Shown here: positions 1 to 10,180 of the stretch, one piece after another
How the letters are laid out: the number at the start of each line of letters is the position of its first letter
Numbering within the stretch: position 1 is the stretch's first letter
NCBI RefSeq assembly: GCF_001039355.2
Contig: NW_019775816.1
Coordinates: forward strand, 103,503-167,502
DNA length: 64,000 nt
Reading direction: 5' to 3'
DNA from: Lingula anatina
Lineage: Eukaryota > Brachiopoda > Lingulata > Lingulida > Lingulidae
Notes under the pieces: model-generated
Database searches by the model: none
Told to the model about the DNA's origin: nothing
What the model saw: the letters and a program-made list of their open reading frames with translations, nothing else
Position numbers and translations under genes: made by a program

Positions 1-185
1 TGGGCATATATAAGGCTCTTTGATTCCTTTTGATTTTCTACGAACTTATGTATAAGAATTTTGGGTAGGCATATCCTTCTAAACTAGGGTTTAAACCAGT
101 AGTAGGGCCTAAACTCCAGTGAGGCATCATATTTTGCAATGGCAAAAACCTTATTTGCTTGGGTGCGTCTAATAGCATGCATACA

Positions 186-191
186 TTTATT
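186..191 (-). promoter_or_regulatory. Candidate poly(A) signal after the SLC1 gene
   Basis: AATAAA on the minus strand, 17 bp after the stop codon of the SLC1 gene. It is close to the stop, so a later signal beyond the window edge may be the real one. Confidence 0.3.
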
Positions 192-207
192 ATCCAATTC
201 GGGCGTT

Positions 208-3200
208 TCACTCGTTTATGTGACCATTTTCACTGGTCAAACCGATTCTGCTATCAGATGCATTTCCGGCTTCAGCTGACACCGTCTCTGCAATTGCGTC
301 CATTTTGTGCAAGTCATGACGGGATAAATGTTCTACTATTCCAGCACCAAAGGCATCTCCCAACACATTCACGCTTGTTAGCAATCGATCCCTAGAAAAC
401 AAAAACACATTGTTCATTTTGAAAGTACACTACATGAATAAACTGTGCACTATAAATTCTGCTTAACTAATCAGTTTTATTTTCAATGTATTAAGATTAA
501 CTTTACTCACAAGAACCAATCCACGGCAAGGACGAGCTGAATATCATTCAGTGGCAAGCCTACAGCAGTGAGCACAATTGCCAAGATGACGAAGGCAGCT
601 TGGGGTGCGCCTGGTCCTACGGACGCCGTAATTGAAGTGATGCTTAAATTAAATAAAAACTTTTATACGCGTTTAACGTGAAACCACATTTATCTCAATC
701 TAAGAAAGTTAACCAATATCAACACTCGAATGCCATTCAAAATAAATCACTGGCATTTTAACAAAAGAAAATAAGAGAATATGATTTTATAGATGTTTGA
801 CCTACTAAAACGCAGCCCTATCCTAGTTGAATTATCAGTGGCAGATTAAGGTGCAGAATGATTTTGTCTACCCTTTTGACATATTTAATAATGATATACT
901 TTCGGTATACCTGTATTATAAAATACTCGGGATAAAATATTGTACGTGTAACTTTTTTCCAATTTCTGAAAAGCAATACAACGATGACCGTGATTGTACC
1001 TGACTGTAAAGATCTGATCAAAACCCAGTGGGATATTATTGACTTGCAGAATAAAGGCGGATGTCACAGCTACATACAGAGCGGTACCGTCCAGGTTAAT
1101 TGTTGTACCGATCGGAATTACGAAATCCACAGCCTTCTCGTGGACGCCATTGTTTTCTTTACAGCACTGCATTGTGACAGGCATAGTCGCAGCACTAAAA
1201 GCATAATTCATAAATGTCAATTTCAAGTTTATAAAGGTGAAAGCACATTTGCAAATGGCTGTACATTTGCCAACATTCCTGTTTATATAACAATTTTCAG
1301 GTATAAATAATGAGTAATGTCAAAACAGATACCAGTACAATATACTTAAAATCTCCATTAGTAGACTTATTCACTGAAAGTACAGGGTTTACAAGCAATA
1401 TGTTTAAACAGCTCCAAGCAATAAACTTTATATAAAAAGGGCCTTATAAGAGATGTAAAATACATATACAGATATTATATCATCTGATTGTGTTGGTGAT
1501 ATCTATCTAAAATATTTTACCATATAATTATTGCACATTATGCTGACCTAGAGGCCGTTCCAAGAGCCGTGAAAATCGCCTTGAGAACCCCGTAAATGTA
1601 CTTGTACGGGTTCCTCCGAACAAAGATCAGGTAAATAATCGGGAGGAGAACATAACCATGAATAACAAGACCGATTATGACCGTCAGCAAATAATAACTG
1701 AGCTGCTGCAGCACACGAGCAGGATCGTCCATGGAAACCACTCTCTCTGCAATCAGAAAGAACAGACCGATCGGGACATACCTGAAATGAAAAATGGCGA
1801 ACAAATTCGATGTATTGTTGTGCGCACGCTACGATAGGAAACATACCATATATGTACTGGAATGACGCGTGCAAATTGGCATGAAAATGAAAATGGAATT
1901 TTAAAACGTGTGTATCTTTTAAACATTCGGATTTATATGGAGTTAATCCAGCAAACAAACAAATCAACAGTTACATGGCTACAATCATAAAGCACCATAA
2001 TTTTTTTTATATTAAAAAAACCCTTCACGATATGAATGTTGTCGACGAGAAAAAAAACAATGATAGGAGAATATAAGAAGAATATGAGAGAAAAAAATAA
2101 AATAATAGAATTCTGCTTACCATAAAACGACATGAGTTAAAATAAGCACAGCATCGTACAACGATGTGAAGAAATTCTTAAGGGGAACTCCGCGTGCACC
2201 CAACCTACTGATCACAATACCGAGTGCGACAGAGAAGACGATCAGCCCTAGCACATTCATCCCGTCTTTGGTACCAGTAGAAGTGGACTTCACGATATAT
2301 GGGACATTTACATAGTACTCCACTGAAATAAAACAATGGTGGTTAGCGGTGGTTGGCTCTCAGACTGCCTATATAAGATAATGCCAATTAAGTGAGCTTT
2401 ACCGGAAACAAAAGACTAACCCAGTACCTGTTTATGTGAGGGATTCTGAGCAATGTGCATATTTACGGTCCCAAAAGTTGTAGACAGCACTTCATGCATC
2501 CACGCATATGTTTTAACCCACGGGTAAATTACATGTAATTATTTTTTTATAATAGTCCAAAATTAAAAGGTTACCAACATGTATCATTGTACAAGCACAG
2601 GTTATGTATGAAGGCGTAGTGTCACTCTCTGTATAAGAGGTTAATTTTTTGTGTTTCAGTAATCACAATATGTGGCCTATTGTAATATGCAAGTGAATGA
2701 ACGAACTGCCAGTCGGACTGTGTGTGAGACATGTATATTGATTAATTTAACCCTTCATTTACGGATCTTTCCTCAAAAGACATAAAAACACAACAAGCTC
2801 ACCGCTAACGTTATCTCTATTTGTAACATTTCTTTGCATCACTTCTGAAATATTAGCTCTTTGATTGGACACTTCTGGGTCCATTGATGCTATCAAATTG
2901 TGCAACGAGTCGTTGAGTTGGGACATATCAACGACATGTTCATTATAACCCACCGTCTTCTTGTTATCAGTTGCTGTCTAAAATAAATATATTCAAAGCA
3001 CTTTAAAATAATTCATTTGATAAGGTAACATAGCACAAATGAAATTACCGGCATATAGCATACTGAATGATGCAGTTGACGCAGAGCTATTTGTATGTAA
3101 AATTAAAGTGTGGTTATACCGAAAATAGGAAATATTTCTGCAGTGATTTGATCAATTGCATCATCATAAATACTTTGTCAGCTGTCTTTTATCCTAAAAA

Positions 3201-4085
3201 TCTCTTTAGTTTGCTACATGTAAATCTATAGTGCGAACAAATCAGCTTCATTCAAACAGTAGTGGAAATGACACAAGTTTCTTATAAAATCTAGCTTATC
3301 AGTTTCCAAAGTTGAAAAATAACTTACATGGCGGAACGCAGCTTCAATCAAGTTACCTGGAAAACAATTTCTAAGAAAAGAAAAGCAAGGTATTTCCTAA
3401 TGGCTTGACTTATCACTATTGATAGATCGAACAAGCATGTGCATGTGAGACACTAACACCATAGTCGTAAGGAAAACTTTTTTTTGCAAAATCTTACTTT
3501 AGAAAATTTCCACGATATTTAAAATCGATGGATGAGCACAATCTTTTTTGAAAACAATACATAGTTTCCTCCATAAATGCTCCCGTGTGTTCTAAACTTA
3601 CAACACTAAATCCAGTAGAGAATCCAGGGTCTCGACATCCCTCACGACCGTGTCAGCTCTGTCGACGCAGGGGGGGGGGGGGGGGTCGGGACATTCAGCC
3701 TCCCCTCTATTTCCCGGCTGTATGCTCACGACCAGAATTATGCCTAGGACCACAGCGAACAAGGTGGTGCACAAAAAATAGGCGATCGTCCTAGCGCCCA
3801 TTTTCCCGTGGAGGACGAGGGTAAGGAGGCTATTCCTGTGATAAGACTCGAAACGACCAGTGGCAGAATCAACATCTTCAGCATACGTAGTAAGAGATCC
3901 CCAGGGAATTTAAGGTACTTTGCCTGCTGGGCGGTTAAAGGCGGGTCCAGCGTGCGTAGCCCGGCCCCTAGGGCGATCCCAGAAGTCACGCCTAAGATGA
4001 TACTTGTAATCATCAGATGCGGGCGCAAAGCTTCCCAGCATCTTGTCGCCTTTGACCGTGGTTTGCCAGACTGATTTTTACTCAT
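208..4085 (-). CDS. SLC1A-like: SLC1-family (excitatory amino-acid transporter-like) Na+-coupled transporter, 8 coding exons
   Basis: Seen: eight minus-strand coding exons at 3602-4085, 3328-3370, 2803-2977, 2121-2322, 1548-1781, 1000-1194, 511-642 and 208-391, each bounded by GT/AG with compatible phases. The ATG is at 4083-4085 and an in-frame TAG lies 60 bp upstream; the TGA is at 208-210. Exon lengths sum to 549 codons plus stop once a single missing base in exon 1 is allowed for. Family marks are [19 protein letters not shown] (signature 1), [38 protein letters not shown] (hairpin HP1), INLDGTALY (TM7), the HP2 region [10 protein letters not shown], and [16 protein letters not shown] with [14 protein letters not shown] (TM8). 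Known: SLC1 proteins are trimeric plasma-membrane elevator transporters for glutamate/aspartate or neutral amino acids. Odd: the TM7 acidic residue (ALYE) is Val, and the TM8 substrate-binding Arg (DRLR) is Leu. This predicts a non-acidic substrate. The TM7 Asn/Asp and TM8 Asp/Thr/Asn/Asp positions tied to Na+ and the amino group remain. Confidence 0.95.
3602..4085 (-). CDS. Exon 1 of the SLC1 transporter, with an apparent 1-bp frameshift
   Basis: The exon encodes the cytoplasmic N-terminus and the first helices. The frame from the ATG runs to [14 protein letters not shown] and then goes out of frame. The next reading frame resumes at once with the family-typical [19 protein letters not shown]. 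The break lies in GGGAAAATGGG near 3800-3806, where five rather than four A would keep the frame. No intron could fit in that space. The rest of the exon includes a 17-base homopolymer (G on the plus strand, about 3671-3687) read as a Pro run in the loop, then DSLLDLV and a GTAAGT donor at 3596-3601. A base-calling or assembly error is the likeliest explanation; a real null allele cannot be excluded. Confidence 0.85.
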
Positions 4086-4145
4086 TTTCTTATTCAATAA
4101 CTGACCGCTTCTTTTATCTGTGGTGTTTTTCTTCTTCCTCCCCTA

Positions 4146-5765
4146 CGCCTCAAATTTCCCAAATCACCGTGCTAACTTTTTTAAGTTCTAAGATTCCAAC
4201 GTTTAAGGGAGAAAACAGCCTTTATTTATCTGCTTGGGTTCACTGGTAGAGTAGATACTCGTATGTTTCCACTGTATTTAACATAGTTGCGAGGTCATTA
4301 TTACAAAAAAATACTATTCAGTGTGGCATGCGCTACCCTTTCAAAAACTTTCTATCAGCAATACGAAAATATATTGCTAATTTGCCACTAATTTAATTGT
4401 ATACAATTTAAAGGCAGTAAAATCCTCCACAGATATGAAATATAATATATTTATGTTATAGTTTAAGATGCTTAGGACATATGGCGTTATTCTAAAGTTG
4501 TCAGGTTTTTAAAGTTGCAGTAAGCCGTAACAGAAGTGTAAAGTAACGTGCCAAGGGATCTTATACAAAGTTAATCTGACGCCTTATGCAACATTCTGTT
4601 TTAAAAAACGTGTGATACCTTGTGTGAATAATATTCACACAAATCAATCTGAACTTAAAGAATTCGAACAAAAAGTCTTCAGACACGAAAATGCCTTACA
4701 AAATTCAATGCATTACAAAAAAAAGGAACTCTACACGGCAGCAGCTTATATATGTAAGCAACAGAGTAAAATTACTTTCATGATGAGCAACTCAAGTGAG
4801 GCAGTGATGATACAGTGATGATGATCAAAATGATTGGCACACCGAATAAAACTTATGGATTTTGTTACAAATGTCAGCTTTTCTTAGGTGTCCAGCTGTA
4901 TCATTGCAGGTACAAAACGCTGTATCATTGGATTAGACATGCAAAATAATTATTCCGACAGCATTCGTAACATTCTTATCATATTCGAGGGAGAACCGAA
5001 TGGGCAAGACACTTTAAATCCTGCTAGAATGAGCCAGAATGCAACTCGTATGCATCTCGATCCTATTTCAGCCAGCAATCGAACTTCTCTCGTACGGCAC
5101 TCAAAGTGTATTCTAAATATTCTGACTGCAATCTGACAGCATTATCGATATTCCTAGTTTCCAACTACATTCGATTTGCATTTAAGAGCTTATACACCCG
5201 AAATGTACACGAATCATTCTAGGTAGGTTCAAGCGCATTGTGAATATTCCAACGGTATTCTTACAAGAATTTGGGTTAATTTGAACTTCAATAAGAGATG
5301 AATTATGTTCAGTAGGTAGCTGCTTTGTAATTAAACGCCATGATGATATACAAATGAAATTTTTGAGCCTGGTTCATTAAATACACAACAGTGGAACTTA
5401 TAATGCTAGTGTGACAGCGTTACTGGCGACACGCTGTGGGGGCGATATAAAGCTGTGGTACACTGTACATGAACAAAGCCAGAGAAGACACAAAGGCTAT
5501 AGATATCTTTACAAGCATTAACTATCCGTTGTCTCAATCTACATGTTTCTTTAGTTGGAATCAATCTAAGGTATTTTAACTTAATATTACCCATAAGTTG
5601 TTTTAACAATGAGATACTTTTCGCTGTATGTAGATATCTATGTTGATGATCATGTTTGGTATATTGGTGACAAAAGTATTGCACCATTTTTTATGGTGAA
5701 CAACAACTGGATATGTTAGTTTTTTTTCAATTGTTATTTTATTGAAAACTAATTGCGTCAAGTAC
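4146..5765. other. Intergenic stretch upstream of the SLC1 gene
   Basis: AT-rich sequence upstream of the SLC1 start. Frames of 60-93 codons occur (around 4612-4818, 4888-5136 and 5406-5687), but none shows a domain, composition or splice context that supports a gene. The region presumably holds the 5' UTR, possibly further 5' non-coding exons, and the promoter of the transporter; I could not place a transcription start. Confidence 0.6.
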
Positions 5766-5930
5766 CTAATGGCGCCAATTTTGACCCGCTGTCCAGGCAA
5801 TGGTCTTTGCACCCCATGTCACTGTTCTGCGTCTGTTTACCAAGCTGATGAGTGGCTTCCTCCTAGAAACCCTGCTCTGAATACCTGAAGCATGGAGCCT
5901 TCTTTGTACAGTTCTTTTGCTAACATCATT
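5766..5930 (-). pseudogene. Tc1-like transposase fragment (helix-turn-helix region)
   Basis: Minus-strand residues KNDVSKRTVQRRLHASGIQS followed by RVSRRKPLISLVNRRR, then W..KTIAWT, match the second helix-turn-helix and linker of Tc1/mariner transposases (pattern VS.RTV.RRLH..G..SR...RKP). The frame stops shortly after, before any DDE catalytic residue, and no flanking Tc1-type terminal repeats were found. It is a dead fragment that abuts the HEPN remnant on its 3' side. Confidence 0.7.
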
Positions 5931-6585
5931 TTTTGTTATCTTTCGTTTCGCTTTGTATAATGTCAATGGTTTTCTCAACGTCTTTGATGGTTACGTTATA
6001 TCTTTCTACCCGTTTCACTTTTGTTTCATCTACACCGAGTGCCAGCAAAGAGTTAACGAAAAGACCCTATGTTGTGCTAAACTCATCGTTATCCATCCTC
6101 AGTGTGGTGTGATGTGATAGGTTTCCTGATTTTCTTAAGCCGTTGAATATGGTCGACAAAGTCTCGTGTTGTTTGTGGCTTAGGAGGCAACTCATCCTCA
6201 TTTTCAGGGAGTGGCCAATTTATGTCAACTGCAGGGTGCAGATTTCTTATCAATAACACCAGAAAGTTGTGTCAAACGATTCCACATCTATTTTACCAGA
6301 GGCTGGGTGCAGCAGTTTCCAACAATCACGATTTATTAATTCTTTTAGTTAAGTTTTCACGTCGGATTTTGTAAAAAACTGATTCACTGCATCTTAATCA
6401 GAAACCTGCTGTCTATAAACAATGCCACACCTAACAACATGTCTGACGAAGAAGTTCCTAATGGCCTCATCCCCAAGAGGACGGAGTAAAAAGGTTCTCA
6501 CAAAATTTTGTGCTTCATTCGGTGAGGCACCCAAGTAACTTGGAATGTTAATGTCTGAAAGTATGAATTGGCCATTCAATAGTTC
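5927..6585 (-). pseudogene. Degenerate DZIP3-like HEPN-domain gene fragment
   Basis: Read on the minus strand, the pieces follow the order of a DZIP3-like HEPN domain: NFVRTFLLRPLGDEAIRNFF; then LKELINRDCWKLLHPASG and FDTTFW; then LLIRNLHPAVDINWPLPENE, DFVDHIQRLKKIR; the R.{4}H-like segment LSHHTTLRMDNDEF; and finally GLFVNSLLALGVDETKVKRV. The domain is broken by two TAA codons (one at 6394-6396), a frame change near TTCTGGTGTTATTG, a frame change right after KKIR, and an in-frame TAG where the family usually has Trp. A possible acceptor (CTTTCAG) precedes the segment near 6555. HEPN folds are all-helical nucleotide/RNA-associated domains. This copy cannot make an intact domain. Assignment rests on remembered family pattern, not on a search. 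Confidence 0.65.
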
Positions 6586-7207
6586 TTATATAATTACAAT
6601 ATTTTTAATATCCGAGAGGAACACGTGTTGCATTCGTTCACTGTTAATCTATCACATATAGAAATTAAAATGGTAAGCATATTATAAAAAGCGGCTGAAT
6701 GTACAATAGACTCCTAAATGAACATGCATTAAAACTAAGAAAGGTATTAAACCAAGTATGGTACAGTCCATGTCAGGATACGTAGTCAACGAGATGCATG
6801 GAAATATACAAACAGATTTCATTGGCTAACAAAACTATTAATTTTGATCAGTAATAAACTGGCAATGGAAACATCAAAATAATAAAAAATAAACTTACCT
6901 TCGGTTTGTACATTGTACTGCCTGTTCAAAAGCTGGGAGAGAGAGAAAAAAAGTTTAGAGGAAAAGATCCATGAAAATGAAAGGCAAGAAACAATTTTGA
7001 TAAACTCAATTTGATATCATTCCCATCAAATACCTACTAATCGTATATATATGTAACTATATGAAAAATGTGCACTCGTCTCGAGTTGTTTTGTCTTGAC
7101 TTTCTCTGGCACTCTTTGATGCCTTCTAATAGGCGATTTGTTTCTGTTCCTTTGTTTTGTCTTCCCGCGTCTGTCAACTTACTGCAGTGACTTATATGTA
7201 GAAGCTC
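6586..7207. other. Intergenic stretch, nothing recognised
   Basis: AT-rich sequence between the HEPN remnant and the left terminal repeat of the 2-kb element. Short frames only; no domain, RNA gene or repeat was identified. Confidence 0.5.
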
Positions 7208-7231
7208 TACACTGTAAAAACAGTGTTTAGC
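7208..7231 (+). repeat. Left terminal inverted repeat of the 2-kb element
   Basis: Starts TACACTGTAAAAACAGTG and ends TTTAGC. The partner is 9239-9262 on the opposite strand, differing at one position (TTTAGC versus CTTAGC). Confidence 0.85.
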
Positions 7232-8204
7232 TCCTAAACACATTTCTAAGCGCCTGTTTTGTCTCACTTTTTCCACACGTTTAGCTCCTAACATGTTTAG
7301 CTTCTTAACATGTTACACGCATGTGTTTAGCAGTATGACGCGTTTGACGGCTTTATATAGGGTGTATTTGTTTAACTTTTAGGTGCTAAGTGTTTCAATT
7401 GTTTTCGTCGAACACACACGCGGGCGGGCGGGCACGCGCGCACACACACACACACACACTAAGTCACGGTCACCTTTACCTGCTATAGTTATCACTTTCT
7501 ATAACAGGGTACCGTGAACTGTCAACATCGTTGACTTCCTACTATCATTTTTACAGCTATTCTTATTCATCCTTGTGTTAGCTGACCTTGCGAGGAAGTT
7601 TATTGGAATGTATTTCTGAAAAGCAGGTTAGGAAAATTCACCAGTTCACTAAAGGCACGAAACAACTATCGTTTTTACTTTCAAACACCCTTCTCTATAT
7701 TTTGATAAAATGCGTTACGGTATTGATATCTATTATTTTTTTCCGAAAGTAATGTACATCAGGATGATAGTGGGGTATTCATTATAATACTTTATTTAAG
7801 CTTTCATGACATGCTGGTTATTTCGGTACCGATAGTCCGAATGTTTGCATCGCTCTAGTCGCCGACTAGCCCAAGCCCATTTTGGAATTAACTGCTAACT
7901 GTAGTTCAAACAGCATAAGACGTGTTTTGGTTATTTATATAAAAAATGTTTTCAAAACATCATATAATGTTTTCCCAGAATGTTATAAACACGCTGATAA
8001 AAATCCACAAAATGACGTGGCATATGTATCATAAAATTTTGCAGAAACGGTCTTCGAATCTTTTTACAAATTATAAGGTTTCTGTACATCATTTTGCATG
8101 GAGTTAAAACACCCATAACGCTACCATAATGTTCTTTTATACCATTACCATCATGTAACCATCTGATAACGTCGTGAAAACGTTATTTTTTATTTGGATT
8201 TTTA

Positions 8205-8345
8205 CTTAAAGGTACATATGAATCGAGCATCGGTGGAGTGTGGGTTGCCAGTAAAACATATAAACCACCTCTACTAGATTCTTATACGACTCACATAAAG
8301 TCGATATGCCAAGGGACAAACTGAATAAATCACTCGATCAGCCAT
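8205..8345 (+). repeat. Dispersed repeat, copy 1 (inside the 2-kb element)
   Basis: Shares blocks in order with the reverse complement of 62124-62240: CTTAAAG.TA.AT.TGAATCGAGC; AAACCAC.TCTACTAG; TCTTA.ACGACTCA; ATGCCAAGGGACAAAC; and AATCACTCGATC.GCC. No coding potential. Length and order suggest a SINE- or MITE-like family inserted in the larger element. Confidence 0.7.
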
Positions 8346-8640
8346 GATAGAGCTTTAGACTGCTCTTTAAATTTTTGGTCAGAAATTTAACCTACTTATG
8401 TGACCTACTTTTCTGCCCCATGTATATTCAGGATATTAAGCTAACAGAAAAATCCATTCAAATATCATTTTTCGGGTAATATTAATCAATGCATTCTGGC
8501 AATTTCCTTAATTATACTTTTTGAAACTATATACTGGTATTTGCTTGGTTTTTGAGCAAAAAATTGACTTTGTATGCATCTTTTTTAAATAAGCACGCGT
8601 TACTGCAAGAAGGACACCAAGCGTTCGAGCAGACTGCTCC

Positions 8641-8820
8641 ACGCCTTCAACAGCTCCACACGTTTACAAGGGGAAGTGTTAAGCCAAATTGTTGAGCCTT
8701 GTAATAAACTTAAGTTATGGGACCGGTGAAACTAATCACATAGCTGAAGTGCGACACTTCTAAGAATGTTAAACATTTTTATTTCTTCTGAAAGAAGCTT
8801 GAAAAGCTAAACTTGTTCTT
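8641..8820 (+). repeat. Internal tandem unit A of the 2-kb element
   Basis: Shares an ordered set of words with unit B at 8971-9180: CAGCTCCACACGTTT, GGGGAAGTG.TTAGCCAA, GGTGAA.CTAA.CACATAGCT and GCTTGAAAAGCTA. The two units are separated by the nested 127-bp MITE. Confidence 0.65.
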
Positions 8821-8824
8821 CAGC

Positions 8825-8951
8825 TACCCTCTACCAGGGCGACAGATTGATTTTTCACATATATATGTCTCTAGATAAATAGATAGTCAATTTGGTCTGA
8901 TGTCGCCTCAGCAAAAAATGTCCCCAAGAACTGCGGCCTTGATAGAGGGTA
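8825..8951. mobile_element. 127-bp MITE, family with CCCTCTACC ends, nested in the 2-kb element
   Basis: The left end TACCCTCTACCAGGGC and the right end (reverse complement TACCCTCTATCAAGGC) form a 16-bp terminal inverted repeat with TA at both edges. It separates the two internal tandem units of the host element, so it inserted later. Related copies lie at 18830-18957 and 42868-42950. Confidence 0.75.
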
Positions 8952-8970
8952 TTGTTCAGCAGCTCCACGC

Positions 8971-9180
8971 GTTTAGGAATTCCACGCCTATAGCAGCTCC
9001 ATATGTTTAGCAGCCTCACGCGCTTAGCAGGGGAAGTGCTTAGCCAATGTGCTTAGCTTGTGATAGACTGATTATAGATCCATATATCGGTGAAGCTAAG
9101 CACATAGCTAAACGTGTAACACTGTCAACGTGTCTAGCATTTTCTTCTGTGAAACGCTTGAAAAGCTATACGTGCTTAGC
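8971..9180 (+). repeat. Internal tandem unit B of the 2-kb element
   Basis: Second copy of the internal unit, with extra GTTTAGCAG-like words and more GCTTAGC motifs than unit A. See unit A at 8641-8820. Confidence 0.65.
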
Positions 9181-9238
9181 TTTTACACATATTTCTAAAT
9201 GCGTATAGGTGCTTAACGTATGTTGTATGTATTTAAAT

Positions 9239-9262
9239 GCTAAGCACTGTTTTTACAGTGTA
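9239..9262 (-). repeat. Right terminal inverted repeat of the 2-kb element
   Basis: On the minus strand it starts TACACTGTAAAAACAGTG and ends CTTAGC, the inverted partner of 7208-7231. Confidence 0.85.
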
Positions 9263-9448
9263 CTGCGTCTCTACATATATTACCAATGATACATGTTATA
9301 CAAATGTGCCTATTTTGAAAATTTCTTGACGAATATTGAAACAGCCATTAACGATTAAATTCGATAAACCCTTGGTTATATTTGCTAAAGCTTGCGTCTA
9401 GAAGCTTTATGAATACGACAATCAGTTTGAAAATATAACCAAAAATTC

Positions 9449-10180
9449 CATTTAGTTAAGTATTGTGCCGGTATAACATAAAAACAGTAGCGCACCTTGT
9501 CCAGGACTCGTTCCACGTGTGCACAAGTCTAAAATGTATGCCGACGGCCATCTCTTCTTCTTCAGGTCTGCGATGATGTCATATAACGGCCAAACCAATG
9601 TTTCCACGTTATAATCAGTAATTATGGCACCGTGCAGCACTTTGCTAGTATTACAACTAACTAAGCTGCCTTTATTATGGGGACCGAATTGAGGAGGTGC
9701 TCCTTCTATTTTACGGATGGTAAAACATATTTGTTTGTCCTTAAATACATTTGCCTAGACTGGTCCTGCATCTGCGGTATCCACGATTACCACTCTACCC
9801 TCAACGATATCTGTGAGTCCAGGCACTATCTGGTATTCCGATAAACGAGAAAATGATGATCCATAACGTTTAATGAATTCTGAACAGAGACAAATAAGGC
9901 AAATGTCCCTCCAGCAGCTTACTACAGTCCCTATAACATCATCGCGGTCATTTCTAATACGACACGTAGCACCATAGTTCCAGCAATCAGAGCCGCTCAA
10001 CGCAAAGAAACCGAGTTGTTTTCTTCCATGCTTTAAAACCAGATAGCATGTTAGAGTGAAATATTTGTCACGACCTGTTTGTTCGCACCACACGTGATGT
10101 GCTGACATGATATTAGTATTTACTTTGGAGGAACGTACGTTGGACGTACATGTAGACTTGCAAGTTCTGTGCCCGTTCAA
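9449..10180 (-). pseudogene. Unrecognised reading frame of about 240 codons with one internal stop
   Basis: One minus-strand frame stays open from a TTG at 10180 (preceded directly by TAA) to a TAA at about 9449, broken only by a TAG near 9758. The first part is Cys-rich (TCKSTCTSN, GSDCWNYGATC, SCWRDICLICLC); the second part reads LVSCNTSKVLHGAIITDY and RWPSAYILDLCTRGTSPGQG. A run this long with one stop is unlikely by chance in this AT-rich sequence, but I recognise no domain. It may be a decayed gene, or exons joined through the TAG region (CAGTCTAGGC could be an acceptor). No function is assigned. Confidence 0.4.

Larger units (their letters stand above)
7208..9262. mobile_element. 2.05-kb non-autonomous DNA element with 24-bp terminal inverted repeats
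   Basis: The left end 7208-7231 and the right end 9239-9262 are inverted copies of one another with a single mismatch in 24 bases. Each starts TA followed by CACTGTAAAAACAGTG, itself a short inverted repeat that can form a hairpin. The flanking TA fits a TA target duplication. The interior has no long reading frame but is filled with variants of the words TTTAGC, CTTAGC and GCTAAGCAC, some in tandem (8641-8820 and 8971-9180). A (CA)n/(CG)n tract lies at about 7410-7460. No transposase is visible, so the element would depend on one supplied elsewhere. The superfamily is uncertain; TA flanks suggest a Tc1/mariner-like or related group. Confidence 0.75.

Noticed and set aside
3328-3356. Alternative acceptor for SLC1 exon 2 at CCAG|GTAAC
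   Set aside because: It would create an in-frame stop at the junction; the upstream acceptor CTTAG|AAATTG gives the conserved [15 protein letters not shown] and the right phase.
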